Shown here: in pieces, positions 24,653-37,200 of the stretch | Numbering within the stretch: the first letter of the stretch is position 1 | How the letters are laid out: the number at the start of each line of letters is the position of its first letter | Source of the DNA: Symsagittifera roscoffensis | Taxonomy: Eukaryota > Xenacoelomorpha > Acoela > Convolutidae | Assembly (NCBI RefSeq): GCF_963678635.1 | Contig: NC_087062.1 | Span: 98,201,705 to 98,265,704 of the forward strand | Direction of reading: 5' to 3' | Length of the DNA: 64,000 nt | Notes under the pieces: generated by a model | What the model was told of the DNA's origin: nothing | Seen by the model: only the letters and a program-made list of their open reading frames with translations | Databases searched by the model: none | Position numbers and translations under genes: made by a program

Positions 24653-26010
24653 TTTCAAAAAATGATGACTTTTTCAAAAAAAAACGAAAAAAAAATTTAT
24701 AGGCATTTTTTGGAAGGTTTCGACTGATAAATCATTTTTTTCCAGTGAGATCCCATTGAAAATTACTATAAATTGACACAAAAGCTCCCTAGAAAATATC
24801 TTATTCGGCCAGCTAAAATTTGATGTTATACAAAAGCAACAAGGGGAGACCCTCCGGGCAGAGAGAGGTCGGATCTCTAAGGGGGCGTCTCCCACATAAA
24901 ACCACTGTGATAAGTGAAATAAATCGAGCAAAATTGAAAGTAAAATGCACATTTTTACAAATTAGGTTTTATTCAATAGAAAATTATTCGATACTGAAAT
25001 TTAAAAAGTCAAAATAAAACAAATTATAGAGCATAGTTGTCAAAAAACTGGATAAACAGTTTCGAGAAATTGTGTAAACATTATGTATACTTATTTTGGA
25101 TTAGATAGAAAAGTAAGGCTCTTTTTTTACAAACAGTTCATTTCTTTTGCAAAAGTTTTAGAAATTTGGAATCTCTTTAGCCACTGTAAGAGTGAACATG
25201 TTGTTATCGACAGTATATTGTATATTCTTCGGCGAATTGTGTATTCTTCAGGGTTTTCAACGAGCTCAGTCCTTTCGATTTTGCGAAAATCTGAAGAACT
25301 GTTAGAACAAAGTTTTTCAGTTGTACAAAAGTTTTTGTTTTAATAAAAGCTTGCATTTTTTATTTTCTTGCAAAAAAATAACAAATAAATTGGTGAAAAA
25401 CAAATCAAGTCTTGCAGGTATTGATTTCTTGGAGCTCGTTGAGAGTCCAATTTCCGAGAGTCCGAGGCTGGCTTTTGAAAAATTTTGCGAAAAATCAGGC
25501 CTATATTTTCATGGTTTCTTGGCTATGTTTTGAAAATTGAAAAACTTTAGAACCTGCCTCAGTTCAAAACTAACCAAAGGTTTTTAATAAGAAAAACAAA
25601 AAGAAAACTGAGAAGACTTTTGCAGAGAAGCTGCATGAGTAGATTGGCCATGATAAATACAATTTGAACTTTGCATAGCTCTAGGATAAAATGTAGTTTT
25701 TCAAATGTCGATAGTTTGCTACTACTTCAAAAAACTGTGCTCAAAAGCGTGCGACCTTTTTTGTCTCTTTCAGGCTTTTCTTACGATCTTACGAATCTTT
25801 GGTTCTTTTGTGTTGAAAATTGAGTCTGGTCTACGTTATACCCAAAAAACTATCTATCATTTTATCATGAAAAATTGTTTTTTAGTTGGATCATAAAATT
25901 GATTTTCTGGCGTCTAAAGCAAGAACCATATATTTGTAATTGAAAATTACTGACTTCTTGGGTTTCCTGGAAAGATATCTAGCACGTGTTCAGTTCGCGT
26001 TTTCAAAAGA
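24653..26010 (+). repeat. Large tandem repeat unit 4, diverged, without MITE
   Basis: Edge unit with many substitutions and indels relative to units 1-3. At 25844-25850 the sequence AAAAAAC is uninterrupted where units 1-3 carry the MITE between two such runs. Edge units of tandem arrays usually diverge most, as seen here. Confidence 0.85.
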
Positions 26011-26261
26011 CTTTAAAGTTTAAAGACTAGCAGAAAATTTAACGTTTTTCTATGGCTATGTAATCCGGGATTGAGTATTTGTTGGCTTATTTTGAGAACA
26101 GATTTCCGAGTCACTTTTGAATCTACGTTGAGTTGTGCGCAAAGTTTCAAAGAAACATCTACTTAAAAACAAACAAAAAAGAATAGTGAAAAACAATAAT
26201 ACACATAGCAATCTTTAAAAAAACCGCAACGGCTTCATTCTGAGACAAACTTGTTGTTGTT
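26011..26261. other. No gene seen
   Basis: Short spacer between the tandem array and the ACGCG repeat copy. Confidence 0.5.
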
Positions 26262-26805
26262 CCGACTTTCGATACAACAAAGTCGGAACAATTTTTTGTG
26301 CTCGGGGTGGGTTTTTTTTCTTCAGACAAATTTCGACTTTTTAACTAGCCATTTTTGACGGAATTTTTGTATATCATTCGAAAGCAATTGTTGTCCTGAA
26401 CTTAAATTTGAAAAGATATTTCACCTGTGATCATTTTTCATAAAGTTATGAGGGTTTAAAGATTGCCATTTCGGCCATTTTGACCAATATGGGACATTTA
26501 ACGCGCGATATAATTCGCGCTATTAACGCGTAAGCAGAGGTTTAATCCGTCTTATAAATCGTTCCAAATTGGTTGAACGAAGCTTATTTGCCATAATTGA
26601 TTTGTTACAAGGAACGAAATCTAAATTTTTTGCTCTTTACATGGCGTGTGGGGGGATGATTTCCATAAAAAATTTCAAATTTTGGAGAAAAAAAATTTTC
26701 ATTTTATTTTATTTCATTAAATTTTTTATGTTATTACTGCTGCTCCATAAACCTTAAAACACAGTCGGAACATTCAGGGCTTTGCCCTGATACGAGCAGT
26801 CTTGT
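26262..26805 (+). repeat. Dispersed ACGCG repeat family, copy 2
   Basis: Starts with a small hairpin (TTCCGACTTT..AAAGTCGGAA), then follows copy 1 (11286-11845) throughout and ends ACAGTCGGAACATTCAGGGC and a TTTGCCCTG hairpin arm, then ATACGAGCAGTC. The start GTTCCGACT and near-end AGTCGGAAC are complementary, so the unit may have short terminal inverted repeats. Confidence 0.75.
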
Positions 26806-28069
26806 TTCAATTTTAATGTTTCAATTTTTGTCTGAAATTAGACAATGAGATTCAAACGAGGAGTAAAATTGTTTTGCTTGTATTTTTAGGCATATTCAAA
26901 AATGGATAAAGTGATTCTCTTCAATTTTTTTTTTCGAAAAACCGATGCATTTCGAATCATTCATTGGAATTAAACCAGGACAAATCAGTCTAATAAAATC
27001 AGTACTGCTCGTATATCAAATAAATTTTTGGTTTTTCGACTGCCCTTTAATCGACATCGAATTGTATTTTTAATAAAATACAATTTTATTAAAAATAAAA
27101 ATTACGTACCTAATAATTTTTCTCAAGTTTTCCTCAAAATCCAGAGTTCAGCCAAATTGGCAATTTTCAAAACGTCTGAGTTCTACAAAATATTTTTGCT
27201 GGTAATTCATTTATTTATTTCAAAATTTGAACTCAAAGAGTCAGTATATTCAATGAGCTATAATTTTTTTTGGTAAAATATACAATTTCGATCGCCATAA
27301 ATTGACTTAATAAAAGCGATCAGTTCAAATGACAATTTTGCGCATTTTTTAAAATATCGGAGCAAAAAAAGGTGGTTTATTTCGACCTGGCAATCCTTTT
27401 GTCTTGAGAATGGACTTAAGAACATGAGCGGACAACTTTTATTATTAACTCAAGTATGATTTTTTGATTACTGCTGAACAAATTGAAGAATTAAATTTTG
27501 AAACTTTGGTAACTAAGTAAAGTCTTCAATATCTCCTAAGTTTTGGGTAAAACTTTTCCAATGGTGTAATAAATGGAAAAAATAGCTAGAAATTTGTTCT
27601 AGATTCTGTCATGTTTGTAATATTTGATTTCTACCCCGATGATTTCAAAGAGTTTTTTCGAAGAGTATGAAAAAAGCCATATTTGTTCAAAATGTTGGCT
27701 GAGATTGAAACAAAGCATCAACGAAGAGTCTAGACGCATATAACTTGAACATTACAAATATATCGTTTTTTTTTTGCTGTGTAAGATACTCAACTGAATG
27801 TGAACACAGAAATTTTCAATGAGATGATTCAAACGCATCATCGTCATTTTTAACTGCAGCTTTAAATATACTATATCAGTAGAAAAATATGTTTTTTTTT
27901 CGTAACGTTTTATTTTTCAAACAAGCTATTTTTCTCCAAAGCGTGGTTGTTTAACTACAAGTTTTTAAAAACAATACTTTCGTTAATACAAAATCTCGGC
28001 TTCGTTTAAATCATATACGGTAACCGTCAACAAAAATTGTTACAGTTTGTAAAGCAAAAGCCAAAAATC
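26806..28069. other. No gene seen; upstream region of gene 1
   Basis: AT-rich sequence before the first coding exon of gene 1. At about 27004, ACTGCTCGTAT is the inverse of the ATACGAGCAGT at about 26794. CGACTGCCCTTTAA near 27039 recurs near 12035. I could not pick a promoter element with confidence. Confidence 0.5.
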
Positions 28070-28244
28070 ATGCTTCGAACCTATTTCATTTCTTTTATCT
28101 TCCTTTTCGCCCAGTTTTTGCTTCGGGCCAGCTCGAATGACGTGCTTTACGAGCGTTGCACTTCGGTTTCTGCTGAACCACGGGAGGAAACTTCTGACTC
28201 CGTCTGTTATGATACAAACGGCACCGACACTCGCTTCTGTTCAG
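28070..28244 (+). CDS. Gene 1 exon 1: signal peptide and first cysteines
   Basis: Starts MLRTYFISFIFLFAQ. The ATG at 28070 is the first in frame; the open frame extends upstream only without an ATG. Ends TTCTGTTCAG then GTTAGC, phase 1. C30, C46, C57 and the NGT sequon are here. Confidence 0.7.
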
Positions 28245-31200
28245 GTTAGCTTCTCCTAAATTATGAGCTTATCCGGGGTGGTCTTCTCAAAAAGTAACTT
28301 CGGATAAGGTACACCGTCTGCTCGTCACGCTATCTTATTTTTGACCGGATAGGTTCGTGCGACTTCTTAACCTAATACCAATCTTATTGTTAGTCTTATA
28401 TCTCCTTGTCTCAATAGATCTAGTATACACTGGTATTCTTGCGAGGTTAGAGGAGGGAAAGAGGCAACGGATGTCTAACATGCATTAATTTTTCTGGCTC
28501 AAACTAAGAATGGTTTCAGCTGTACAACTTATCGTAAGTTTTAGTAATGGATCATGATTGGTTAGTTTTGAATATTTTACAGTGATAAATATCGAGGTAT
28601 CTAATAAATATTTTCAATACTATCTTTGAACACGTTCCATCCATCTGTTGCTTAGGACGTTTTTTGAATCAGAGTTTTTCTAATAAAGGATGATTGGTTG
28701 GTCTTCTAGATTCTCTGAGCAGAGTAAAGATTGTTTGTGTCAGCGAAATACATGTGATAAGACTGATTGGGATTAAGAGATTATTGGGAATCCAAAAAAA
28801 GACAAAGAGACAAATGGTTGACTTATCTGAGTGAAGTGCCAAGTGACATGGATAAGTATGTTTGAGTTTAAACATCGAGTTCACCATTGTTCTTTTCCAA
28901 TGGATGCTTTTGCTGCGATTTCGGCTATAAACTTTATATCCTGTGAGGGTTGTGACTGCGGCAAGCAAGATTTGCCATTCAATAGTCGAAATGTCGTCGA
29001 GATTTCTTCTCTCTTTTGCTTCTCGTTTCTCTTGCTTTATGGATTTTTTTATATATCTGGATTTGTAGTCATTCAGTTTTAGTTAAGATTTTATTGGTTA
29101 TTCTCGCCAAAGCTTTCTAATTAGGTCGGTTATTTTGAAGAAATTATCAATCTAGAGCCACTCTTAGTAAGAAAAAGTGTGTGAGTTGAGTCTCAGCCTG
29201 TTTTCTAGCAATGCAGAGCATGCTCAGGACGTTCTTGTTCAGGATGACAGGTGGACGATGCTATTGGGAGTATACCTGTGAGTGTCTCTTTGAGTAGAGT
29301 CTTTTCTTGATTATAACTTTTTCTTTCTTTTGTGTCAGGCGTTTTCTCTTTTATTTTTGTGATTGTGTCTTTAAGTAAATTCATGTGGTCTTAATAAAAA
29401 GTTAATTTGTGTTTTAAAAGAATTTTTCATCCAATTTTAATCTGGTTTGGGTTTAGTTGGACTTTCCTGTGCTTGTTAATAGTACATTTATTCACTGAAA
29501 TCCATTTTTTTTTACCTCAATTGTCATGCGAAATTTTCAAGACTCTCAAAGAGAATTTACGAAATGTTGGCGATACCAAGGGGCGAGTTAGAGAGCTTAC
29601 AATATTGCGCACGCATAAGAATGTTATTTTTATCATTACTTTGTTACTCATTTATCAGTTTATTACCTTGTATGACAATTTCTTTGCATTAAAACTAATA
29701 TTTTACGACGTTTTTATAGTTTTTTTCACCTTTAGAAAACACTGAAATCGGGTAGCATTATTAATTGAAAAACTTTAGATTCGTTTTTTTTTTCGTTTTT
29801 TTTCGATCTTAAAAACTATTGATGAATTCTAAAAGAAAGATGGTTGTCAATATTCTTTTATTAAAATGGTTAATGAATGTTCATTCATATGTAAAATTGG
29901 GGTCAGAGAATACTCCATTGGAAAAGTTTGTTTCTATGATTGGTGATTGTGTTCTAATGCGTAGTAGTGGCCAAAGAAGCTCCAATGCCTTGATGATCTT
30001 GGGTTCTTCTGTAGTAACATTAAAATCGTGGTGAGTATCCTGGATTAGATTATTTAATTTCGTGCCATGAATTTTTTCCAATAGTGAGATAACAGTGGTG
30101 TGGGTTACGTGACAGTGAGATTTTTTTATACAAAAGTTTTTTGGATGAAACGATAATAGGTATGTGTTTGGGTTACTTTTGCACTTAACCTGACTTCTGT
30201 GAACAATAAATGACGCGTTTTTTTGAGATGAGCAAATTAAATGTTAATCAGAAACTATCAAAGAGACGAAAGTCTGATTCAATTGCTTTGATGTTTTTAG
30301 CGCATACTCAATTTTATGGTTTATTTTTTATTAGGCAAATCGAAAAGATAATTAGTTTTCATAATTTTTTTTGGTGATATCTGTGTCGTATGGTGAATCT
30401 TCCATGTAGCCGATGACAGTGTGATCGAAGTGTGCGATGAGAAGTGGCTGGGTTTGCGTGCTATGAAACGATTGAGGACTTGTGATAAGCTAGTGTTAGT
30501 AAAAATGTTTAGTTGTGTAGCATTAGTGAGTTGGTGAATAAAAACCATCGTCTTCTAATATAGAGAGTGATACCTGGAGTGGGTTTTTGAAATTGTAAAA
30601 ACAAAAACAAGAGAGTGTGGGAATTAGTTTGTGTTCGTCAACATAAGAATCATGTTGGCTTTGGAGTTCGTGGTTGTAACAGCAAAGTTATGAGAAAAAT
30701 AGGATTGTAACACATAAAAAATTGTGTATGTTAGTATGTCTAGAGTAGTGGCTGCGGAGGCTGGACAAAAAACATGTAGTTACCTCGTAGATCAATTTCC
30801 GCAAACTCATTTACAAGTAAGGGTTAGTTCAACACCTGATTCGAATTTGTGGCTTTCTGATCAGATGATCGCGACCGCAGTTTGGTATTTCCAGACAGTC
30901 GCGACCAAAATTGGGTTTTTCTAGACCACGGCAACCGAAATTGTATACCTCCACACAGCCGCGACCAAAATATAATATTTCCAGTTTTTGAACACCGAGG
31001 TATTGTATCCGCGACAGGTGCGACCAAAAACAATACCTGGGTTGATATACCAATCAAAATTTGCTCAAGATTTTAGTGGCTTGAGGAGTTTTCCGACAAG
31101 ATTAGCCCATTTTGAGCATTTTTGTTTCGTTGAATTTTTGACCATCGTGACCGAGATAAAAATTTTTTTCCAAAAACTGTCTGCGACTTAAAACCTTGTT

Positions 31201-34200
31201 CACACTACAAGTTTTTGGTCGAGAAAGAAACAAAGTCGAAAAATTTGTCGTGGAACATGACCCGGGCATAAAGAAAAATTCATTGCCCGAATCAGGAAAA
31301 CCTTGCATGTTCTAACTGTTATGTACGAAAGTTGTTTGCATGAAACGATAATAGGTATGTGTGTGGGTTACTTTTGCATTTAACATGACTTCTGTGAACA
31401 GTTAATGACGCGTTTTTTGAGATGAGCAAAATAAATTTTAATCAGAAATCGAAAAGATAATTAGTTTCCATGAGTTTTTTGGTGATATATGTGTCGTATG
31501 GTGAGTTTTCCCTCTAGCGGATGACAGTGTGATCGTAGTGTGCGATGGGAAGTGGCTGGGTTTGCGTGCTAAGAAACGATTGAGGACTTGTGATAAGCCA
31601 ATGTTAGTAAAAAGGTTGCTGTTGTTGTTCTAGCCACAGAGCCGTTGTTTCGTTTCGTTTCTCTCGAACTATTCTCCATTAATCAGTATTCTCCAATAAT
31701 CGGTAAGTGCGAGCCGAAAAAACGCAATTTTTCAAAATGTTTCAAGAAGTGCCTAAAAACGCTTTTTTCTAAATTTCTCCTTTTTTTGACAAAATTTTGC
31801 GGCGCAGAAAAATTTTGACAAAATAGGGTTCGTATAGTATTTTCGGAGAGCTCGGAAAATGAAATTGTTCGATCTAAAAAAAACATCGGCAAAATTTTCA
31901 AAGTTTTTCGAAAAACCACCTTCCCTCAAAAAAATTCTGCGCACGCCACTGGCAGCCTCACTTTGAGTTAGAAAAATTACAGAGCCAGATTCAATCTATA
32001 AAAGCTCGTTATAGAGGGCGTTAATTATCCCCAATTGGCTACAATAGAAATTATCATTCCCCCATAGGTTCACAAAAATGATACCCAGGTTCTAGAAGCG
32101 TACCAATGAGGCTGCATTCCCGGATGGCCGAAAAAGCTAAATTACTTCCTTTTTAAATTTAAAATAAACTTGTTACTGAAGACTCTTTAGTCTTTAGTCA
32201 TGAATCTACCATGTACATTGTCCCATGCAACAAAATAACTCTTTGTTTCAAATTCTACGATTTACTGAAACAAGGTTGTTTTAAAATAATTCATCTATTC
32301 CCAAAGTGGACTAATTGCATCCACAATGCAGTTGGTCCAAAATGCATAAGCTTCATCAACAATGCAGTTGTTTAAACCCCCCTGATTGAAGCCGAAAACA
32401 ATTCTACCAGAATGGGCAAAAAAGCCCCTTGAAAAACAGTTTCTAGCTGTATATGATGCGAAAAACAGGGTCACATTCAAGCGCTGATCTATGATTTTTC
32501 CGAGGGGGGATTTTAGGAAAAACAGTAGCAAAAATTGAATTCAAAAGTCGACAAAATTTAAACAAGTTTTTACAAAATTGAGTCTGCGATTTTTTGCGGC
32601 AAATCTGTCTATGACATCATGAAGCTTTATTTCTACTTCTTTGGATATATATTAAAGCTAAGCTCGATTTCCGATCTTCTTCCATATTAGATCGAAGGTA
32701 GTTCTATAGCAGTTTCATACTGGAGAAAGAGCGTTCGGCAGTGCAAACTGTTACTGGAAGGGCTGCTCCAATTTGGAGCAGGGCGTACACAACTGGCATT
32801 GTTGGCATATGACAGATTTTTAGGACATCAGTGAAAATTTCCGGTATTTCGCTGTAAGGGGGGAAGCGCCGCATATTCCTACATACTTGGAACTTTTTCC
32901 CAAAGTCGCCATCCGGCAGTACGTTCTGATACAGATCGACCAAGTCATCAAAATCTTCTTTAATGTATCTTTGTCCGAAATCCACCGAGGAAATAGCTTG
33001 CACATTTTGGAGCAAGACACGGCAGGTGCCAAGACCTTTCCAGCATGTCTAACAGCACGAAGTCGATAAAAGGCAGGTATACAGTCTGACGGAAATTATC
33101 GTAGGCTGATGTCGCTGCAGGAGGCCGTCCTCTCCGACCCTCTTGTTGGACATCACTAATTTTGACAGCGTCAGCATGGATCCTTTGATAGCAACCACTG
33201 CCTTCACCGACCCGCCACTGCTGGAAGAGAAGACACAAGTTCTCTATGTGTTCAACAGCTTGGGGAAGTTCCAAAGCTGGGACTTGGAGAGTAACACTGG
33301 TGGTTTTTGTAGCAGTTAGAACATGCTTCATGCTCATCAGTACAATTATAAACTCTGATCGTAAGGTTCCAGCAAGGTACCTGCCTCGAGTCTAAAAAGA
33401 ATCTGATTTGAGGTCTCAAAATTGGACTAACTTTCACACCTAAAAATTTTCACACCTCTAGTACTTTCACACCTCTACTAAAAATGGAAAAAAAACCAAA
33501 GGTAGACCCTTTGGGTTGCATCGGTGTTAAATTCTTGAGGGGAAGGGGTGTCCGCCCCCCCTAAATCCGCCCGCTACTGATCACCTTTATTAGGTTGATA
33601 AAAAGAAAAAGCTTGTTTTTTGTGAAACCATTATATTTCATATCTGGGACCGAAAGAGGTCTCAACTTTTTAGATGAGGAAAAGAGTAGAGTTTTTGAGT
33701 AAGACTTATTTATGTCCTGTTTTGGCCTCACATGCTTGTCAATGGGCTGAGTTTGAAATTATCAACGGAAACAACTGCCAATTGATAAAAGTTAACAGAA
33801 AGCTTCGAAAGAAATAACTTTTTTTCACTTAAGTGATTGGAAAGACTTTTTCAATTACCCATTTGGGATTGATTTTGGTGGGGAGTCATATTTTCAAACA
33901 CCCAATTGTTGCGAAGGCTGGAATAACTGTTGAAAAATTGTCTGGTAACAAAACTTCGATTTCACTCAGAATTAAAAAAAAAACTAAAAAGTTAAGAGTA
34001 CCTCGGGCACCAAGAAAAAATTTCAAATCGCGTCAAGACTTATCAAAAGAAAAAATTGCGCCAAGCAAACAACGAAATATCTGCAATCAGACTGAGTAAA
34101 AATTAATGAGATACTTTAAATAAAAACTGATCTGCTGTCTTAACTGAATGCGCTTTGCAAGCATATATTTCTTATATAGATTTTTCGTTATGTCTTCGAC

Positions 34201-37200
34201 ATAATAATAGTTTTAGTTTAAACTTTTACAAGAAGCTTATAAGTGCTAAAATAACTTTCTTCTAGAACTGATTTTATACCGACAATTATGAAACTTATGA
34301 TTTTATTGGCACTTAAATTAAACGAAAGATAAAACATCAGATAAATTAATAATGATTGTTTTGAAATTTTTCATTTATATAATTGAATTAAGTAAACACG
34401 GCTTTATATTATGATATTGTCATCCGTATAATGACTAACTTAGAAATCACATGAAAGATACCGATCATTAAAAACACTGATGTGCAGCGGACTAGAAATA
34501 CTTGAGCCAAATACTTGAAAAAAGTATGTTAAAAACTCAATTAGACTCCATTTTGCTCTTTTTTTTCAGGGATCACGAATTGGGCATCTTGCCTGAGGGA
34601 AGCCACAAAACATCTGGAAAGACCGGCTGCAAAGATAGCCAGGCCAGCGCCACAACACTTCACCTATGACAAACGAACGCGTACTTTTTGCTACCAACCT
34701 CAGCTAGAGTAAGTTTGTTTTGTGGGTTCTTTTCCACTCCCCTNNNNNNNNNNNNNNNNNNNNNNNNNNNNNNNNNNNNNNNNNNNNNNNNNNNNNNNNN
34801 NNNNNNNNNNNNNNNNNNNNNNNNNNNNNNNNNNNNNNNNNNNNNNNNNNNNNNNNNNNNNNNNNNNNNNNNNNNNNNNNNNNNNNNNNNNNNNNNNNNN
34901 NNNNNNNNNNNNNNNNNNNNNNNNNNNNNNNNNNNNNNNNNNNGTTATTTGCAAATGAGAGAAAATAAGCTCAATTCTAGTAGCGCTATTGGCGGCATGC
35001 TAAGAGGTACATATGCAGGTAGGCCGGACTTTATAAGAAACATGTTTTAGCCGAGAAGACCATTAAAATTTCTGGCGTTTTTTGACTCAAACAAAAAAAT
35101 AAGAAAAACGAAAAGCTTTAGTCGAAATGTTCACGGAAGTGAGCAGATAAGTAAAAAAATATATAAAACAACTATAAATGACTTATTACAATACCAATAA
35201 TTATTAAAATGTTTTAAGACCAATTAAATTTCCTCCTTCATCCCCCTAAAACGTTTCAAGGGGAAGATTGTCACTAAGTTTTAAGATAATGGAGCCAACC
35301 AAAATTCGAGCGCAAAGCAGCTGTTTTGTTTCTCGACTGTTTTTTTACCAACATGAAGCTCATTTTAGAGTTGGAGAGTCCACTCGCTCCTTCAGGGGAT
35401 TTGTGCTGAATGAAGTGTACATAGGCAAACATCCCGAAAACGATTTCACTCTCGGCTGCATATTCCAACCGGACTTCGAGATTACTAGAGAAATTTTGAA
35501 TGAGACGTTTTGCTGCACACAACTACCACAAGAGTGGGGTTCAAACGGTAAAAAAATGATACTACGATTGGTTTAAATAAGCAATTTTGAGCGGTCAAAG
35601 CTTGTTGGAATATTTCAAAATCCCGCAAACTATTTTTAAAATGCAGTTTTTTAAATAATTTTAATGAAATCAAATTGAAATGCACGCTTTGCTACTTTTC
35701 TGTAATAAAAATAAGGTCGGATTTCAGGGTAGTTGGTTTAAAATGAACGCCGTACTCTCGAGGCTTCGACACTCTCAACATCCAAAAAGTAGCCCATTTA
35801 ATACTATTTCACGACTTCTTTTTGTTCGACCTTGAAATTATTCTTAGGGCGCCTTTGGCGCCAATATGTCCTAATTTTGAGGGACACTTTGCCCCTAAAA
35901 ACGCGGTTGAAAAGTCCCAAAAAGGGCACAACAAATGGCGTTTTGGACTTTTTTAAAACAAAGAAAAATGTCAAAATAAGGTATCTTTTGTGTTTTAAGA
36001 GAGCTCGGAAAATCAATTTAGTCGACCAAAAAAGTTCCTCATTTTTTTTGAAAATCCACCCCCATGCCTCGAGAAACTCCTAGATCCACTCCAGTAAGAA
36101 AAGGAATTTTTTTCCCAGCAGGCCAGATCAACAAATTTCGAATGCAACTTTCGTATTTATGATAATGTGAGTTTGATTTTAGAACTAGTTGCGCTTCACA
36201 AGTAAAGAAGGGGATACTGCGACTGCATATGTCTCAAATGGAAAAAACGTCCCCTTTTTAGAAACTCCGGAGACGTTGAAAATAAATTGCAAAGCTTACG
36301 ATATAAAGTCAATAAAAAATGGTCTGAAAATTTTCAAAGACCAAAAACTCAAGTTTGGAAGAAAAAGCACTTTTTTGAATTCACGACTATCTTGTTTCAA
36401 AAGGTTTGCATCACTCGATATCATCTGACGTTAATTTTCGGTAGCGAGTTTGCATAAAAAAGTGAATCAAAACTACCCTAAAACCAAGTTGATCCCCATT
36501 ATGGGCTCTTTTTCCTTTTCCCCCACCTCATGCCAGTTTCAACTTATTAGTGTAACGAGTGGTTTTACGAGGTTGAGTATGAAGACCAAATATGTTTGTC
36601 GTGGCCTTATTAGTCTGTATGTAAATTTTCATAACAATCGGACAATGTCGTCAACAAACTTACATGTACAAAATTGCAGATGGGGGGGGGGAAAGGAAAA
36701 AGAGCCATTATGTAGTCGGCCCGAACAAATACCCGATTGTTACACAAAAAGCATTGATTGCTACTTTTTGTTGTAAAAGTATTTCAAGGAATAAGTTTTT
36801 TTCAATTTCTTCGTTTCCCGCGGGAAACGCGCTTTGATTTTGATATTTAGTGACTTGACTCTTGATTATTAATGAAAAAACAATTAGATAGAGAAAGAAT
36901 CAGGAGCCATAACATAAGATGTCGATACAGGTTTAATTCAAGACTGTTTAGTTTCATTGAAGCACTAACAAAATTTTGACTTTTTTTAAACAAAAAAAAT
37001 TAGACTTTTAAGCCAAGAAAACAAAAGTGACAACGCAAGTAAAACAAAGATGAAAAACTTTATGAGATAATAACATTTTTGATAAAAATAAATAAAAATA
37101 TATAAAATAAAAAAAGTCTTTAATTTATTTTTATGAAAAGTTGTTAGTGAAATCAATATGACAAATACAGTCGATGGTCTTATTCCATATTTCCGTCCCT

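Larger units (their letters stand above)
28245..34569. other. Gene 1 intron 1 (about 6.3 kb)
   Basis: Holds a direct repeat pair (30138-30510 and 31331-31617), a 30-bp tandem repeat (30870-30989), a TCGACC-type dispersed repeat (about 31700-31960), an antisense hAT relic (32590-33345) and a possible orphan exon (33834-34099). The plus strand from 28.4 to 31.6 kb is GT-rich. No other coding exon is convincing. Confidence 0.55.

Noticed and set aside
29407-29745. 112-codon hydrophobic frame in gene 1 intron 1
   Set aside because: Composition follows T-rich DNA, no ATG, splice or similarity support.
30321-30548. 75-codon minus-strand frame in intron 1
   Set aside because: Lies in the direct repeat whose second member does not keep the frame; no motif recognised.
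30724-31308. Several overlapping frames on both strands
   Set aside because: Caused by the CGCGACC 30-bp repeat, whose length is a multiple of three.
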